From positions 256,307 to 320,306 of the forward strand of contig CAJTMW010000002.1 in the NCBI GenBank assembly GCA_910577275.1: a stretch of 64,000 nt of DNA. The letters are read 5' to 3'. Positions 8,499 through 16,316 of this stretch are shown piece after piece. A program made the position numbers and the translations under genes. The DNA is from an uncultured Lachnospiraceae bacterium. Lineage in GTDB: Bacteria; Bacillota; Clostridia; Lachnospirales; Lachnospiraceae. How positions within the stretch are numbered: position 1 is the first letter of the stretch; each line of letters starts with the position of its first letter. The notes beneath the pieces were generated by a model. That model searched no databases. It was not told where the DNA came from and saw only the letters and a list, made by a program, of their open reading frames with translations.

Positions 8499-9224
8499 AT
8501 GTCCGGGCAGAGAGAGCTTGTGATGCCGAATCACGTGGCAATCATTCTTGACGGAAACGGCAGATGGGCGAAAAGTAAAGGAATGCCAAGGAATTACGGC
8601 CATGTGCAGGGAGCGAAAAACGTGGAAGTGATTTGCGAGGAAGCCTATAAAATGGGTATTCAATATCTGACGGTATATGCGTTCAGCACGGAAAACTGGA
8701 ACAGGCCGAAGGATGAGGTGGACGCGCTGATGAAGCTTCTGCGCAATTATATGAAAACCTGTCTGACCACAGCCAAAAAGAACCGTATGTGTGTGCGGGT
8801 TCTGGGGGACAAAACGGGTCTGGACGAGGACATCAGAAACAGAATCGCACAGCTGGAGGAGGCCACGAAGGATAACGACGGGCTGCATTTCCAGATTGCG
8901 CTTAATTATGGGGGCCGGGATGAAATTATCCGGGCGGTAAAAAAAGCTGCCGGGAGAGTGGCAAACGGCGAAATTGCAGAGGCGGATATTACAGAGGATT
9001 ATTTTTCCTCTCTTTTGGATACCTGTGGTTTACCCGAGCCGGATTTGCTGATTCGCACCTGCAACGAACAGAGAATATCGAACTTCCTTCTGTGGCAGCT
9101 TGCCTATACGGAATTTTATTTTACGCCCCTTGCGTGGCCGGACTTTTCAAAGGAAGAATTGGCCAAGGCTGTGGAGGCATATAATCATAGAGACAGAAGA
9201 TATGGCCGGATAGAGGAGGAATAA
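8499..9224 (+). CDS. uppS: isoprenyl transferase (undecaprenyl diphosphate synthase)
   Basis: Makes the C55 lipid carrier for peptidoglycan and wall polymers by cis-condensation of isopentenyl diphosphates. 241 residues. The catalytic ILDGNGRWAKSKG and HVQGAKN motifs near the N-terminus and PDLLIRTCNEQRISNFLLWQ near the C-terminus are present. The ribosome binding site is AGAGAGGTGATG. It heads the lipid-precursor run uppS-cdsA-dxr-rseP. Confidence 0.97.
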   Translation: MSGQRELVMPNHVAIILDGNGRWAKSKGMPRNYGHVQGAKNVEVICEEAYKMGIQYLTVYAFSTENWNRPKDEVDALMKLLRNYMKTCLTTAKKNRMCVRVLGDKTGLDEDIRNRIAQLEEATKDNDGLHFQIALNYGGRDEIIRAVKKAAGRVANGEIAEADITEDYFSSLLDTCGLPEPDLLIRTCNEQRISNFLLWQLAYTEFYFTPLAWPDFSKEELAKAVEAYNHRDRRYGRIEEE

Positions 9225-9228
9225 AGTC

Positions 9229-10116
9229 ATGTTTTTGACAAGACTTATGAGCAGCGTAGTCCTTGTGGTACTGGCGCTTGTGACTATCTTAAGCGGCGGG
9301 TATCTTTTGGCGGCAGTACTTTTCTTTCTCGCCGTCGTTGCTTTTGGCGAACTGATGAATGCCTGTAAGCTGACGGGGGGGAGCATCGAGGAGGCCCGCG
9401 ACGGGAATCTTACTGCCGGGCGGGGACTTTCCGTCAGGCTGGGCGGCCGCATATTTTGCGGGCTGGAAATCATAGGGTATGCGGGAATTACCGCATATTA
9501 TCTGCTGATGGTTTTCACAGATGAGAGGATTTATCTGTTCCTTGCGCTCATCACCATTCTTGTAGCATTTATGTTCCTGTACGTTTTCACCTTTCCAAGG
9601 TACAGGGCGGAACAGATTATGTGCGCTTTTTTCTGTGTGGCATACGCGCCGGTGATGCTCTCTTTCATTTATCTGGTGAGGTGCCTGCCCTACGGAGCGT
9701 ATACCGTCTGGATGATTTTTATCAGCTCCTGGATTTGCGACACCTGCGCATACGCAGTAGGAATCCTCTTCGGGAAGCATAAGCTGGCGCCGGTTTTAAG
9801 CCCTAAGAAATCAGTGGAAGGAGCGGTGGGCGGTATTGCCGGTTCCGCTCTTGTGGGAGCTCTTTATGCATATTTTCTTGTAGAAAAGGTGGTCACCGAG
9901 CAGGAGGTTACATGGGTTTTTGTGCTAATCAGCGCGGCAGGGGCGGTGATTTCCCAGGTGGGCGATTTGGCGGCTTCCGCTATCAAACGGAATCATGAGA
10001 TAAAGGACTACGGGAAGCTGATACCGGGGCACGGCGGCGTGATGGACCGCTTTGACAGCGTGATTTTTACGGCGCCCATGATATATTTGCTGACGCTGCT
10101 GCTGATTAGGGTTTAA
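9229..10116 (+). CDS. cdsA: phosphatidate cytidylyltransferase
   Basis: Integral membrane enzyme that converts phosphatidic acid and CTP to CDP-diacylglycerol, the precursor of acidic phospholipids and substrate for PgsA further along this window. 295 residues with about eight membrane helices and the C-terminal signature KDYGKLIPGHGGVMDRFDS. It begins 4 bases after the uppS stop, with its ribosome binding site GAGGAGG inside the end of uppS, so translation is probably coupled. Confidence 0.95.
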   Translation: MFLTRLMSSVVLVVLALVTILSGGYLLAAVLFFLAVVAFGELMNACKLTGGSIEEARDGNLTAGRGLSVRLGGRIFCGLEIIGYAGITAYYLLMVFTDERIYLFLALITILVAFMFLYVFTFPRYRAEQIMCAFFCVAYAPVMLSFIYLVRCLPYGAYTVWMIFISSWICDTCAYAVGILFGKHKLAPVLSPKKSVEGAVGGIAGSALVGALYAYFLVEKVVTEQEVTWVFVLISAAGAVISQVGDLAASAIKRNHEIKDYGKLIPGHGGVMDRFDSVIFTAPMIYLLTLLLIRV

Positions 10117-10147
10117 TTTAGGATATCCGCTTTACACAGGAGAGAAA

Positions 10148-11305
10148 ATGAAAAAAATAGGAATTTTGGGTTCTACCGGCTCCATAGGGACGCAGACACT
10201 GGAAATTGTAAGGAATAACAGGGATTTACAGGTGACGGCCCTTGCTGCCGGAAGCAATGTAAAAAAGATAGAGGAACAAATCAGAGAATTTTCGCCGCAG
10301 CTTGCCGTTCTTTTTGACGAGGAGGCGGCAAAGGAGCTCCGTCTTAAGGTAGCGGACACAAAGACCAGGGTTCTTGGCGGGATGGATGGCCTTCTGGAAA
10401 TTGCAGTTATGGAGGAAATGGAGGTTTTAGTAACCGCCATTGTGGGCATGATAGGGATAAGGCCGACCATTGCGGCAATTGAAGCCGGAAAAACCATAGC
10501 TCTTGCCAATAAGGAAACGCTGGTGACTGCCGGGCATATTATCATGCCCCTTGCGAAAAATAACAAGGTTTCCATTCTGCCGGTGGACAGCGAACATAGC
10601 GCAATTTTCCAGTCCATGCACGGTGAAAACAAAAGCCGGGTCAGCAAAATTCTTCTGACGGCGTCGGGCGGCCCTTTCCGGGGGAGAAAGAAGGAGGAGC
10701 TTGCGGATATTACGGTGGAGGATGCCTTAAAACATCCGAACTGGTCCATGGGACGGAAGATTACGGTGGATTCCTCCACGCTTGTAAATAAGGGGCTGGA
10801 GGTGATTGAGGCGAAATGGCTCTTTGACGTGCCGCCGGAAAAGATTCAGGTGGTGGTACACCCTCAGAGCATTATCCATTCCATGGTGGAGTATGTGGAC
10901 GGAGGCATTATGGCTCAGTTGGGAATGCCGGATATGAAGCTTCCTATTCAATATGCGCTGTTTTATCCTGACAGACGCCCTATGGACGGAAAGAGAGTGG
11001 ATTTTTTTGAGCTTTCTTCCATCACCTTCGAAAAGCCGGACACGGAAACCTTTAAGGGGCTGGCGCTGGCCTATGAGGCAATAAAGGCCGGGGAAAGTAT
11101 GCCGACGGTTTATAATGCGGCCAACGAGAGGGCAGTAGCGCTGTTTCTGGATAAGAAAATCAGATTCCCGGAAATTTATGAGCTGATAGAAGGGGCCATG
11201 GAAAATCATAAGGCGGCTGACGCACCGTCCGTGGAGGAAATTCTCGGTGCGGAGGCGGAGGCTTATGAATATATTAATATGAGATATCAGAAAATGCATC
11301 GATAA
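10148..11305 (+). CDS. dxr: 1-deoxy-D-xylulose 5-phosphate reductoisomerase
   Basis: Second enzyme of the MEP isoprenoid pathway; makes 2-C-methyl-D-erythritol 4-phosphate with NADPH and a divalent metal. 385 residues, the normal length. The NADPH loop GSTGSIGTQTLEI is at the N-terminus; NKETLVTAGHI, PVDSEHSAIFQ and TASGGPFRG form the metal and substrate site. It lies in the same run as uppS and rseP, and another MEP gene (ispG) is 4 kb downstream. Confidence 0.98.
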   Translation: MKKIGILGSTGSIGTQTLEIVRNNRDLQVTALAAGSNVKKIEEQIREFSPQLAVLFDEEAAKELRLKVADTKTRVLGGMDGLLEIAVMEEMEVLVTAIVGMIGIRPTIAAIEAGKTIALANKETLVTAGHIIMPLAKNNKVSILPVDSEHSAIFQSMHGENKSRVSKILLTASGGPFRGRKKEELADITVEDALKHPNWSMGRKITVDSSTLVNKGLEVIEAKWLFDVPPEKIQVVVHPQSIIHSMVEYVDGGIMAQLGMPDMKLPIQYALFYPDRRPMDGKRVDFFELSSITFEKPDTETFKGLALAYEAIKAGESMPTVYNAANERAVALFLDKKIRFPEIYELIEGAMENHKAADAPSVEEILGAEAEAYEYINMRYQKMHR

Positions 11306-11347
11306 ATTTTATTAGAAAGAGTTGTTTTGAGGAGGCTGTGAAAGACT

Positions 11348-12397
11348 TTGTCTATTATTTTGTTTTTGATTATCTTTTTGGTTGTGGTCATTGCCCATGA
11401 GTTCGGGCACTTTATTGTGGCAAAGAAAAACGGAATCCGCGTGGTGGAGTTTTTTATCGGAATGGGCCCTTCGCTTTTTTCTTTTCAGAAAGGAGAAACC
11501 AAATATTCCTTAAAGCTTTTCCCAATCGGCGGCGCGTGTATGTTTGAAGGGGAAGACGGGCTGGAGAAGGAAAAGGGCGAGATTTCCGAGAGAGCTTTTC
11601 CCAACGCGCCGGTATGGGCAAGAGTCGCCACGATTTTTGCCGGCCCGCTGTTTAATTTCCTGGTTGCCTTTGTCATGGCGGTTATTCTGGTGTCGGTCTG
11701 CGGAATCACCACCCCGGAGGTTTTGTCGGTGAGCGAAGACGGCAGAGCCGCGCAGGCAGGGATGCAGACGGGAGATGTGATTACGAAAATCAACGGAAAA
11801 AGCGTTCACTTAGGCGGCGAGGTGACATTGATTTCCCAGTTGAATACGAAAGGGGAAACCCTTACCATTACTTATGAGAGGAACGGACAGGAAGGGACTG
11901 CGGTGATAAATCCTTCCTACGACGAGGCGACAGGGCGGTATTACATGGGAGTCGGAATCGGCGGCTATCTGAAATGTAATGTTCTCCAGACCTTTGAGTA
12001 TGCCTTTTATACCATGAAATTTTATGTGGAATCCACCTTTAAGAGTCTTGGTATGTTGGTGACGGGCCAGCTTTCAAAGGATGACGTGAGCGGGCCGGTG
12101 GGGCTTGTAAAGGTTGTTGACGAGGTTTATGATTCCGCCAAGGTTTATGGGGCGCTCGATGTGATGCTGAATATGATGGAGATTGCGCTTTTGCTTTCCG
12201 TGAACCTGGGAATTATGAATCTGCTGCCTTTTCCGGCGCTTGACGGCGGGCGGCTGGTATTTTTGCTGGTAGAGGCATTCAGAGGCAAGCCCATACCGCC
12301 GGAGAAGGAAGGAATGGTGCATTTAGCGGGGATGATGGCTCTGATGGTGCTGATGGTGCTTGTGTTCTTTAATGATATAACAAAATTTTTCAGATAA
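11348..12397 (+). CDS. rseP: site-2 intramembrane zinc metalloprotease RseP/RasP
   Basis: Cuts membrane-anchored anti-sigma factors and signal-peptide remnants within the bilayer. 349 residues. The zinc motif HEFGH lies in the first membrane helix, a PDZ domain occupies roughly residues 115-200, and the second metal motif LLPFPALDGGR lies in a C-terminal helix. The start is a TTG at 11348, with GAGGAGG about a dozen bases before it; no ATG fits the conserved N-terminus. In related genomes dxr-rseP-ispG-polC are usually contiguous, but here a kinase/toxin segment intervenes. Confidence 0.95.
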   Translation: MSIILFLIIFLVVVIAHEFGHFIVAKKNGIRVVEFFIGMGPSLFSFQKGETKYSLKLFPIGGACMFEGEDGLEKEKGEISERAFPNAPVWARVATIFAGPLFNFLVAFVMAVILVSVCGITTPEVLSVSEDGRAAQAGMQTGDVITKINGKSVHLGGEVTLISQLNTKGETLTITYERNGQEGTAVINPSYDEATGRYYMGVGIGGYLKCNVLQTFEYAFYTMKFYVESTFKSLGMLVTGQLSKDDVSGPVGLVKVVDEVYDSAKVYGALDVMLNMMEIALLLSVNLGIMNLLPFPALDGGRLVFLLVEAFRGKPIPPEKEGMVHLAGMMALMVLMVLVFFNDITKFFR

Positions 12398-12424
12398 ATG
12401 ATAGAATATCATGTGAAATCCATG

Positions 12425-12478
12425 TACAAGATTACTGAAATTACGACTTTGGTAATCTTGTATAATGGATTTTTTTTA
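12425..12478 (+). terminator. probable terminator after rseP
   Basis: TACAAGATTAC at 12425-12435 pairs perfectly (11 bp) with GTAATCTTGTA at 12452-12462. A T8 run follows seven bases later. The stem is strong, but the gap before the T run is longer than ideal. Confidence 0.55.
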
Positions 12479-12533
12479 TTGGCCAAATTATAATTGCTGT
12501 AAGAGACGGATATAGCGAAGGAGAGCCGGAGAA

Positions 12534-13250
12534 GTGAAAATAATTTCGGGAGTGTATTGGGATAAGGGAAATAGAAAATTAAATCAGGATTCAATTACAT
12601 TTCAGCAGGTGATAACAGGAAAGGGAAGGGCGGCAATGGCGGTAGTGAGCGACGGAATCGGCGGGCTTGATGAAGGGGAAATAGCCAGCGGCTTTCTCAT
12701 AGAAAGGCTGGTGGAGAATTTTTATGGACAGATAGTTTCGCTTCTTGGCAGGGGGAAGGGCAGGAAGGCGCTTAAGAAAAGCTTCCTCCGATGCTTTTGC
12801 GATATGAACCGGGAACTGGCAACGTATGCAAAGGGGCGGGATATCAGGCTGGGCGCTACGGTGTCGGTGCTTCTTCTCTGGAAAAAGCGTTATCTCATAT
12901 TCCATCTGGGGGACAGCAGGATTTATCTGCTTTGCAGGGGAAAAATAAGGCAGCTTACAGGCGACCATGCAGCCGGAGAGAGGGGCGTTACAAAATGCAT
13001 GGGAAGCTTTGCTTTTCAATATCCCGATATTTATTCCGGGAGGATTTGGGGGAGAAGCGGTTTTCTGCTATGTACAGACGGCTTTTACCGGCAGATGGAG
13101 AGCGGCTTTTTTCAGGCTCTTGACCCGGAAGATGTGGAGGGCGGAGAGCAGATTGAAAGGAGGCTGCGGGAGGTTGCGGCTGCGGTGAAAAGAAAGGGTG
13201 AAAGCGACAATCTGTCGGCGGTTTACGCGGTCACAGGCGGGATATACTGA
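12534..13250 (+). CDS. PP2C-family serine/threonine protein phosphatase
   Basis: Metal-dependent phosphatase expected to reverse the adjacent Ser/Thr kinase. 238 residues, one PP2C domain, no membrane segment. The metal-binding motifs are all visible: NQDS near residue 20, SDGIGG near 40, GDSR near 127, CTDGFYR near 180 and SDNLSAV near the end. The start is GTG at 12534 after GAGAGCCGGAGAA; the sequence then aligns with the usual PP2C beginning. The kinase gene follows after 46 bases, the classic PrpC-PrkC pairing. Confidence 0.9.
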   Translation: MKIISGVYWDKGNRKLNQDSITFQQVITGKGRAAMAVVSDGIGGLDEGEIASGFLIERLVENFYGQIVSLLGRGKGRKALKKSFLRCFCDMNRELATYAKGRDIRLGATVSVLLLWKKRYLIFHLGDSRIYLLCRGKIRQLTGDHAAGERGVTKCMGSFAFQYPDIYSGRIWGRSGFLLCTDGFYRQMESGFFQALDPEDVEGGEQIERRLREVAAAVKRKGESDNLSAVYAVTGGIY

Positions 13251-13296
13251 CATGCTGCGCTTAAGGAAGCCTGGATACATTAATTGGAGATGATAA

Positions 13297-14661
13297 ATGG
13301 ATAAAGTTTTATTTCATAAATATAAGGTGCTCCGCCTTATCGGCTCCGGCGGCACGGGGCGGGTATGGCTTGCGGAGGATATTCACCTGAATCAGCCTGT
13401 GGTGGTGAAAGAGAGCCAGGAGGAATTTCTTACATTGGAGGCGGCCTTTTTAAAGGAGCTGGAACATCCGGGGCTTCCGGCAGTTTACGACTGCTTTTGC
13501 CAGGAGGAGAGAACGTATCTGGTTATGGAGTATATCGAGGGGATGAGCCTTCGCCAGTATCTGGGCAGGCATGGGAAGGTATCCGGCGAGCAGGCTGTTA
13601 AGTGGACGGTGGAGCTGTGCGATATCTTAGGCTATCTGCACGGAAGACATCCGGCGGTGATATACAGGGATTTGAAGCCTGAAAATATTATGATACGGCA
13701 GAACGGCAGGCTAAAGCTTATTGATTTCGGGGGAGCGATGTATGCCCTGTGCGGGGATAAAAAAGAAATGTTCTGTGTGGGGACTAAGGGCTACAGCCCG
13801 CCGGAACAGTGGAAGGATATGCGCGGGGACGTTACATGGGACATCTACAGTCTGGGCGCGGTGCTTCATGAAATGCTCACAGGAGAGAATCCGACGCTTC
13901 CGGCTTACAGGCGGGGCCCGGTCAGGGAATATGACAGGGGGCTCTGGAGCGCCTTTGATAAAATCATTGACAAATGTACGGCAAAAGATACAGGAAAAAG
14001 ATACCAGTCCATGGAGGAAGTAAAGGAGGACTTAACGCGCCGGAGATTGCTGCCGGGCATGGGTTTTGGCGCGGCGAGACGTTTTTTGCCGGGCACAGCC
14101 GCGCTCTGGCTTATGGGCGGCTGTACCGCCTTCCTGTTTACAGAGCCCCTTTTAAAAGGCGTGCCCGAAAATGAATTTCCTTTTCCCTATCTTGAAAGGC
14201 CTCTTATTTTTCTTATGCTTACTCTGCTATGGTATCTCATGCTTTACAGACACAGGAATAAAAAGAATTATCTTTGCAAAAGAGAAAAAAACGTCTGGCT
14301 GTCAGAAAAAAAGTTTTCAGGGCTGTTTACGATTATGCTTTTGCTGCTTGGCGGTTCTTCCCCGCTTATACTTTCCGGCAGCTTTGTTCCGGCTGTCCAC
14401 GCGCAGGAGGAGCCGGAGAAATTGTGGGTGGAAATGCGGGACGGACTGGGTAGGAAAATGCTGCTGAAATATGATGCGGTTTATGAAACGGAGGACAGTG
14501 TGAGATTTGAGCTGCCCGCGGACCGACTGCCGTCGCAGAAGCTTGCCATGCGTATTGTTGCGGTGGGGGAGGACGGGGAGCAGTACAGCAGCAGGGTTTT
14601 TTATGTGAGGGGGATTGAAAAAGCTACGGAATCTGATATAGTAGGGAGTGAAAAAGAATAA
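13297..14661 (+). CDS. membrane-bound serine/threonine protein kinase with non-PASTA outer domain
   Basis: 454 residues. The kinase domain fills about residues 8-250: glycine loop GSGGTGRVWLAED, lysine in VVVKES, catalytic loop YRDLKPENIM, DFGGA, and a GYSPPEQW activation end. Three hydrophobic segments follow (about 265-285, 297-317 and 345-370), the last before VHAQEEPEK, which looks like a signal-type boundary. A domain of about 85 residues would then lie outside the cell. It has no PASTA repeats, unlike PrkC/Stk1, so the ligand is unknown. It follows the PP2C gene and precedes hicA by 6 bases. Confidence 0.88.
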   Translation: MDKVLFHKYKVLRLIGSGGTGRVWLAEDIHLNQPVVVKESQEEFLTLEAAFLKELEHPGLPAVYDCFCQEERTYLVMEYIEGMSLRQYLGRHGKVSGEQAVKWTVELCDILGYLHGRHPAVIYRDLKPENIMIRQNGRLKLIDFGGAMYALCGDKKEMFCVGTKGYSPPEQWKDMRGDVTWDIYSLGAVLHEMLTGENPTLPAYRRGPVREYDRGLWSAFDKIIDKCTAKDTGKRYQSMEEVKEDLTRRRLLPGMGFGAARRFLPGTAALWLMGGCTAFLFTEPLLKGVPENEFPFPYLERPLIFLMLTLLWYLMLYRHRNKKNYLCKREKNVWLSEKKFSGLFTIMLLLLGGSSPLILSGSFVPAVHAQEEPEKLWVEMRDGLGRKMLLKYDAVYETEDSVRFELPADRLPSQKLAMRIVAVGEDGEQYSSRVFYVRGIEKATESDIVGSEKE

Positions 14662-14667
14662 ACAAAA

Positions 14668-14925
14668 ATGTCAAAATATGATAAAATACTTGAAGATATT
14701 TTTACGGGAAAGAAAGATAATAATATCAATTTTAATGAACTATGCGGATTTTTGGAGAGGCTGGGATTTAAGCTGGAAAGAATATCAGGAAGTCACCATA
14801 TTTTTTCTTACGAGAATATTGTTGAGCTGATAGATATACAACCGGACAAAAGAGAACATTCAAAAGCAAAAGCGTATCAGGTAAGACAAATCAGAAAATT
14901 TATCGAAAAATATCTGGAGGTATGA
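14668..14925 (+). CDS. hicA: HicA-family toxin (mRNA interferase)
   Basis: 85 residues with a dsRNA-binding-like fold signature. The segment ISGSHHIF carries the conserved catalytic histidine of HicA, and the basic KREHSKAKAYQVRQIRKFI C-terminus fits the family. HicA toxins cut mRNA unless bound by HicB. The gene begins 6 bases after the kinase stop, has no strong ribosome binding site of its own, and its codon use is visibly more AT-rich than the flanks, which suggests acquisition. Confidence 0.85.
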   Translation: MSKYDKILEDIFTGKKDNNINFNELCGFLERLGFKLERISGSHHIFSYENIVELIDIQPDKREHSKAKAYQVRQIRKFIEKYLEV

Positions 14926-14926
14926 T

Positions 14927-15136
14927 ATGTGGAATTATGAAGTTGTAATACGATGGAGCAAGGAGAATAATTGTTATATAGCTAAAGTACCGGAGTTGCC
15001 CGGCTGTATAGCGGATGGAGAAAGTATGGAAGAAGTAAAAAGTGAAATTGAAAAATCAATCAGTCTGTGGATTGAGGTAAATACGAAAAGAGGGATAGAA
15101 ATCCCTGAGCCAAAAGGGAAGTCGGCATATGCCTGA
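14927..15136 (+). CDS. hicB: HicB-family antitoxin, short form
   Basis: 69 residues, essentially only the partial RNase H-like HicB domain (YEVVIRWSKENNCYIAKVPE then LPGCIADG, then SIEKSISLWIEVN). The DNA-binding ribbon-helix-helix or HTH tail of longer HicB proteins is missing, so it may neutralise HicA without repressing the operon. The GGAGGTATGAT ribosome binding site lies in the last codons of hicA; the ATG begins one base after the hicA stop, which implies coupled translation. Confidence 0.85.
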   Translation: MWNYEVVIRWSKENNCYIAKVPELPGCIADGESMEEVKSEIEKSISLWIEVNTKRGIEIPEPKGKSAYA

Positions 15137-15162
15137 TTTCTGTGTGTCTGATATTGAATAAC

Positions 15163-15191
15163 TTGCCATTTCCTTTCAGCTGGAATATAAT
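15163..15191 (+). promoter_or_regulatory. candidate ispG-polC promoter
   Basis: TTGCCA at 15163-15168 and TATAAT at 15186-15191, exactly 17 bases apart, lie just after hicB. This gives ispG its own promoter, downstream of the kinase/hicAB segment. Confidence 0.75.
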
Positions 15192-15249
15192 CACATTATT
15201 ACAACAGCCATCAGGCAGGGTCTACGACAGCGGAAGCGGAGGAAAAGAA

Positions 15250-16305
15250 ATGACCAGAGAACAAACGAGAGTAATCAGGATTGGCAGCCGGGTAATCGGG
15301 GGCGGAAATCCAATATTGATACAGTCCATGACCAACACAAGAACGGAGGATGTGGAGGCAACAGTGGCGCAGATACACGCTCTGGAAAAGGCCGGGTGTG
15401 AGATTATCAGGTGCACCGTGCCGACGCCGGAAGCCGCAAAGGCGGTTAAGGCGATTAAGGAGAGAATTTCCATCCCCCTTGTGGCGGACATTCATTTCGA
15501 CTATAAGATGGCGATTGCAGCCATGGAAAACGGCGCCGATAAAATCAGAATCAATCCCGGAAACATCGGAGGGAAAGATAAGGTGGCGGCGGTGGTATCC
15601 GTTGCCAGAGAAAGAAATATTCCCATCAGGGTGGGAGTAAACAGCGGTTCCCTGGAAAAGGAGCTGGTGGAGAAGTATCACGGGGTGACGGCGGAAGGGC
15701 TTGTGGAGAGCGCGCTCGACAAGGTGCATATGATAGAGGAGCTGGGGTATGAAAATCTGGTTATCAGTATCAAATCCTCAGACGTGATGATGTGCGTAAG
15801 GGCCCACGAGCTGCTTGCGGAAAAGACGGATTACCCGCTCCATGTGGGAATTACGGAAGCAGGCACGATTATCAGCGGGAATATCAAATCCTCCATCGGT
15901 CTTGCGCTGATTTTAAATCAGGGAATCGGAGATACCATCCGGGTATCACTTACCGGCGACCCGGTAGAGGAAATCAAGTCGGCGAAGCTGATTTTAAGAA
16001 CCCTCGGGCTTCGGAAGGGCGGAATCGAGGTCGTTTCATGTCCTACCTGCGGAAGAACCAAAATCGACCTTATCGGGCTGGCCAATCAGGTGGAAACTCT
16101 GGCAGCGCAGTTTCCCCTCGATATCAAAGTAGCGGTCATGGGATGCGCGGTGAACGGTCCCGGAGAGGCAAAGGAAGCGGATATCGGCATTGCGGGAGGC
16201 GTCGGGGAAGGGCTTCTGATTAAAAAGGGAGAAATTATCAAAAAGGTTCCTGAAGGCGAGCTGCTTTCTGTTCTTCAAAAGGAGCTGGAACACTGGAACG
16301 GCTGA
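15250..16305 (+). CDS. ispG: 4-hydroxy-3-methylbut-2-en-1-yl diphosphate synthase (GcpE)
   Basis: Penultimate MEP-pathway step, a [4Fe-4S] enzyme reducing methylerythritol cyclodiphosphate. 351 residues. The N-terminal TIM-barrel begins IGSRVIGGGNPILIQSMT; the cluster cysteines sit in SCPTCGRTKIDL and VMGCAVNGPGEA. The frame is open from 15142, but the ATG at 15250 follows GCGGAGGAAAAGAA and matches the family start. It sits with polC as in other Clostridia, but apart from dxr-rseP here. Confidence 0.97.
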   Translation: MTREQTRVIRIGSRVIGGGNPILIQSMTNTRTEDVEATVAQIHALEKAGCEIIRCTVPTPEAAKAVKAIKERISIPLVADIHFDYKMAIAAMENGADKIRINPGNIGGKDKVAAVVSVARERNIPIRVGVNSGSLEKELVEKYHGVTAEGLVESALDKVHMIEELGYENLVISIKSSDVMMCVRAHELLAEKTDYPLHVGITEAGTIISGNIKSSIGLALILNQGIGDTIRVSLTGDPVEEIKSAKLILRTLGLRKGGIEVVSCPTCGRTKIDLIGLANQVETLAAQFPLDIKVAVMGCAVNGPGEAKEADIGIAGGVGEGLLIKKGEIIKKVPEGELLSVLQKELEHWNG

Positions 16306-16316
16306 GGAAAGAAATA

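Noticed and set aside
15237..15256. CAGCGGAAGCGGAGG before ispG as a minimal element copy
   Set aside because: It carries the outer CAGC and GCGG but nothing between; too short to separate from a purine-rich ribosome binding region.
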